Assembly: GCA_022848865.1 (NCBI GenBank)
Contig: JAJISE010000015.1
Location: 1 to 41,178 of the forward strand
DNA: 41,178 bases
Reading direction: 5' to 3'
From: Candidatus Thermoplasmatota archaeon
GTDB lineage: Archaea > Thermoplasmatota > Thermoplasmata > RBG-16-68-12 > JAGMCJ01
The notes under the pieces were generated by a model. It had not been told where the DNA came from. It did not search any database and worked only from the letters and a program-made list of their open reading frames with translations. A program made the translations under genes and the position numbers. Shown here piece after piece: positions 40,262 to 41,178 of the stretch (the stretch's first letter is position 1; every line of letters starts with the position of its first letter).

Positions 40262-41178
40262 AAGCAAACCCTGTCTTCCTCGAGCGGAGAAGATATATGA
40301 AGAACGGAGCTCCGCAGAAGGCGGTTATTATCCCTATGGGGATTTCCTGTCCCCCCGCCACGGTCCTCGCTAGGACATCCATCCAGATGAGGAATATTCC
40401 CCCCGCGAAAGCGCTCGCGGGGATGAGGATGCGATTATCGGGACCGAGCGTCATTCTGACTATGTGGGGGATTATGAGACCCACGAAGCCGACTATTCCC
40501 ACGAAGGCGACCGCGATCGCCGCGAGGATCGATGCGGTCACAAGGACTATTATCTTGACCGTGTCGGCGTCCACTCCGAGCTGTTTCGCTGTCTCCTCGC
40601 CCATCAGCATCACGTTCATGTCCCTGGCGAACAGGAAGACGACGAGCCCTCCCATCGCCAGCACGAACGTCGTTATGAGGACCTCATCGAACGTGGTCAG
40701 GGCGAAGCTGCCCATTATCCAGGAGATTATCAGGTCCCTGTCCTTTCCTGCGGCGTAGAGCATGTAGAAGCTCACGGCGGAGAGGAAGGACGCGATCGCG
40801 ACGCCCGCGAGCAGGAGCGTGTCCGTCTTGATCCTGCCCCTGACCTGCGCTATTCCGTACACGGCCGCGACCGTGATGAGAGCACCGGAGAAGGCAAGGA
40901 TCGGCGTGGAGAGGAGGGAGGTAAGCCCCCAGATGAGACCCAAGGACACGCCGACGGCCGCGCCGGAGGACACGCCCAGGATGTATGGCTCCGCAAGAGG
41001 GTTCCTGAATAGGCACTGCATGACCGCGCCTGAGATGGAGAGGGCCGCTCCGACCGCACAGGCGAGCAGGATCCTCGGCAGCCTCAGGTTGACCAATATG
41101 CTGGAAAGTGGTCCCTCCGCAAGAATGGAATCGAAGAAGTCCGCCCAGGAATATCTGATGGGCGTCCCCACTCCGATG
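40251..41178 (-). CDS. FecCD/BtuC-like ABC permease, 5' end cut by window edge
   Basis: The frame is open to the right edge, so the N-terminus lies outside. About 309 codons are visible. The typical FecCD features are seen: LRLPRILLACAVGAALSISG, MQCLFRNPLAEPYILGVSSG, and GFVGLIIPHIVRMTLGPDNR near the C-terminus. Members have about ten membrane helices and import iron chelates, haem or vitamin B12 with a binding protein, which is not in the window. The first helix expected in this family is missing from the visible part, which supports truncation by the edge rather than a GTG start at 41171. Confidence 0.88.
   Translation of the reverse strand, partial: IGVGTPIRYSWADFFDSILAEGPLSSILVNLRLPRILLACAVGAALSISGAVMQCLFRNPLAEPYILGVSSGAAVGVSLGLIWGLTSLLSTPILAFSGALITVAAVYGIAQVRGRIKTDTLLLAGVAIASFLSAVSFYMLYAAGKDRDLIISWIMGSFALTTFDEVLITTFVLAMGGLVVFLFARDMNVMLMGEETAKQLGVDADTVKIIVLVTASILAAIAVAFVGIVGFVGLIIPHIVRMTLGPDNRILIPASAFAGGIFLIWMDVLARTVAGGQEIPIGIITAFCGAPFFIYLLRSRKTGFAYAS

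Noticed and set aside
1-41178. Insertion sequences, prophage or integrase genes
   Set aside because: No transposase, integrase, terminal inverted repeat or phage structural protein was recognised.

Overview
The window reads as a piece of an archaeal chromosome. The evidence is HdrA/HdrCB/MvhD redox proteins, a four-subunit 2-oxoacid:ferredoxin oxidoreductase, a split transketolase, archaeal TATA-like boxes about 25-30 nt upstream of apparently leaderless genes, a tRNA without encoded CCA, and exported proteins held by one C-terminal membrane helix. A non-oxidative pentose phosphate set (rare in archaea, known in Thermoplasma relatives) and the moderately high G+C make an uncultivated anaerobic Thermoplasmatota lineage my best guess. 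That placement is an inference; no 16S gene is present.

Layout. 1-5.7 kb: accessory genes (EamA transporter cut by the left edge, two GNAT acetyltransferases, an unknown protein, a small membrane protein, a tandem universal stress protein coupled to an ArsB/SLC13-type transporter, and an APS/PAPS reductase). 5.8-15.6 kb: an exported redox and surface island. It holds an octaheme-type cytochrome with a CXXCK site like that of NrfA/ONR nitrite reductases, a divergent second multiheme cytochrome broken by one frameshift and one in-frame TGA, an Ig-like repeat protein, a thrombospondin-type-3 calcium-binding protein, and a 909-residue secreted protein with a WCPPC thioredoxin domain. A segment of about 265 bp covering a C-terminal anchor, a terminator and the next promoter is duplicated inside this island. 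15.7-17.7 kb: a rubrerythrin-like protein, a TIGR04076-like protein and a double winged-helix regulator.

17.9-27.7 kb: the metabolic centrepiece, a tightly packed run korD-korA-korB-korC, tandem-fused HdrA, MvhD, HdrC-HdrB fusion, HdrA-MvhD fusion, with overlapping or nearly abutting stops and starts. 2-oxoacid oxidation would produce reduced ferredoxin, and the Hdr/MvhD proteins look like a flavin-based electron-transfer complex. No hydrogenase or formate dehydrogenase subunit accompanies them. 27.8-31.2 kb: rpe, tktN, tktC and tal (non-oxidative pentose phosphate pathway). 31.2-36.5 kb: tRNA-Asp, hisS, a second EamA transporter, glmS and a GlmU-like enzyme (UDP-GlcNAc supply). 36.6-38.6 kb: small membrane proteins accompanied by three copies of a 40-bp repeat, and a collagen-like surface protein. 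38.7 kb to the end: a winged-helix regulator coupled to a FecE/FecCD-type metal-chelate ABC importer cut by the right edge.

The most promising candidates for undescribed biology are (i) the Kor-Hdr cluster as a hydrogenase-free 2-oxoacid-driven bifurcating or confurcating complex, and (ii) the membrane-anchored multiheme cytochrome and surface-protein island with an 18-bp palindromic operator candidate.
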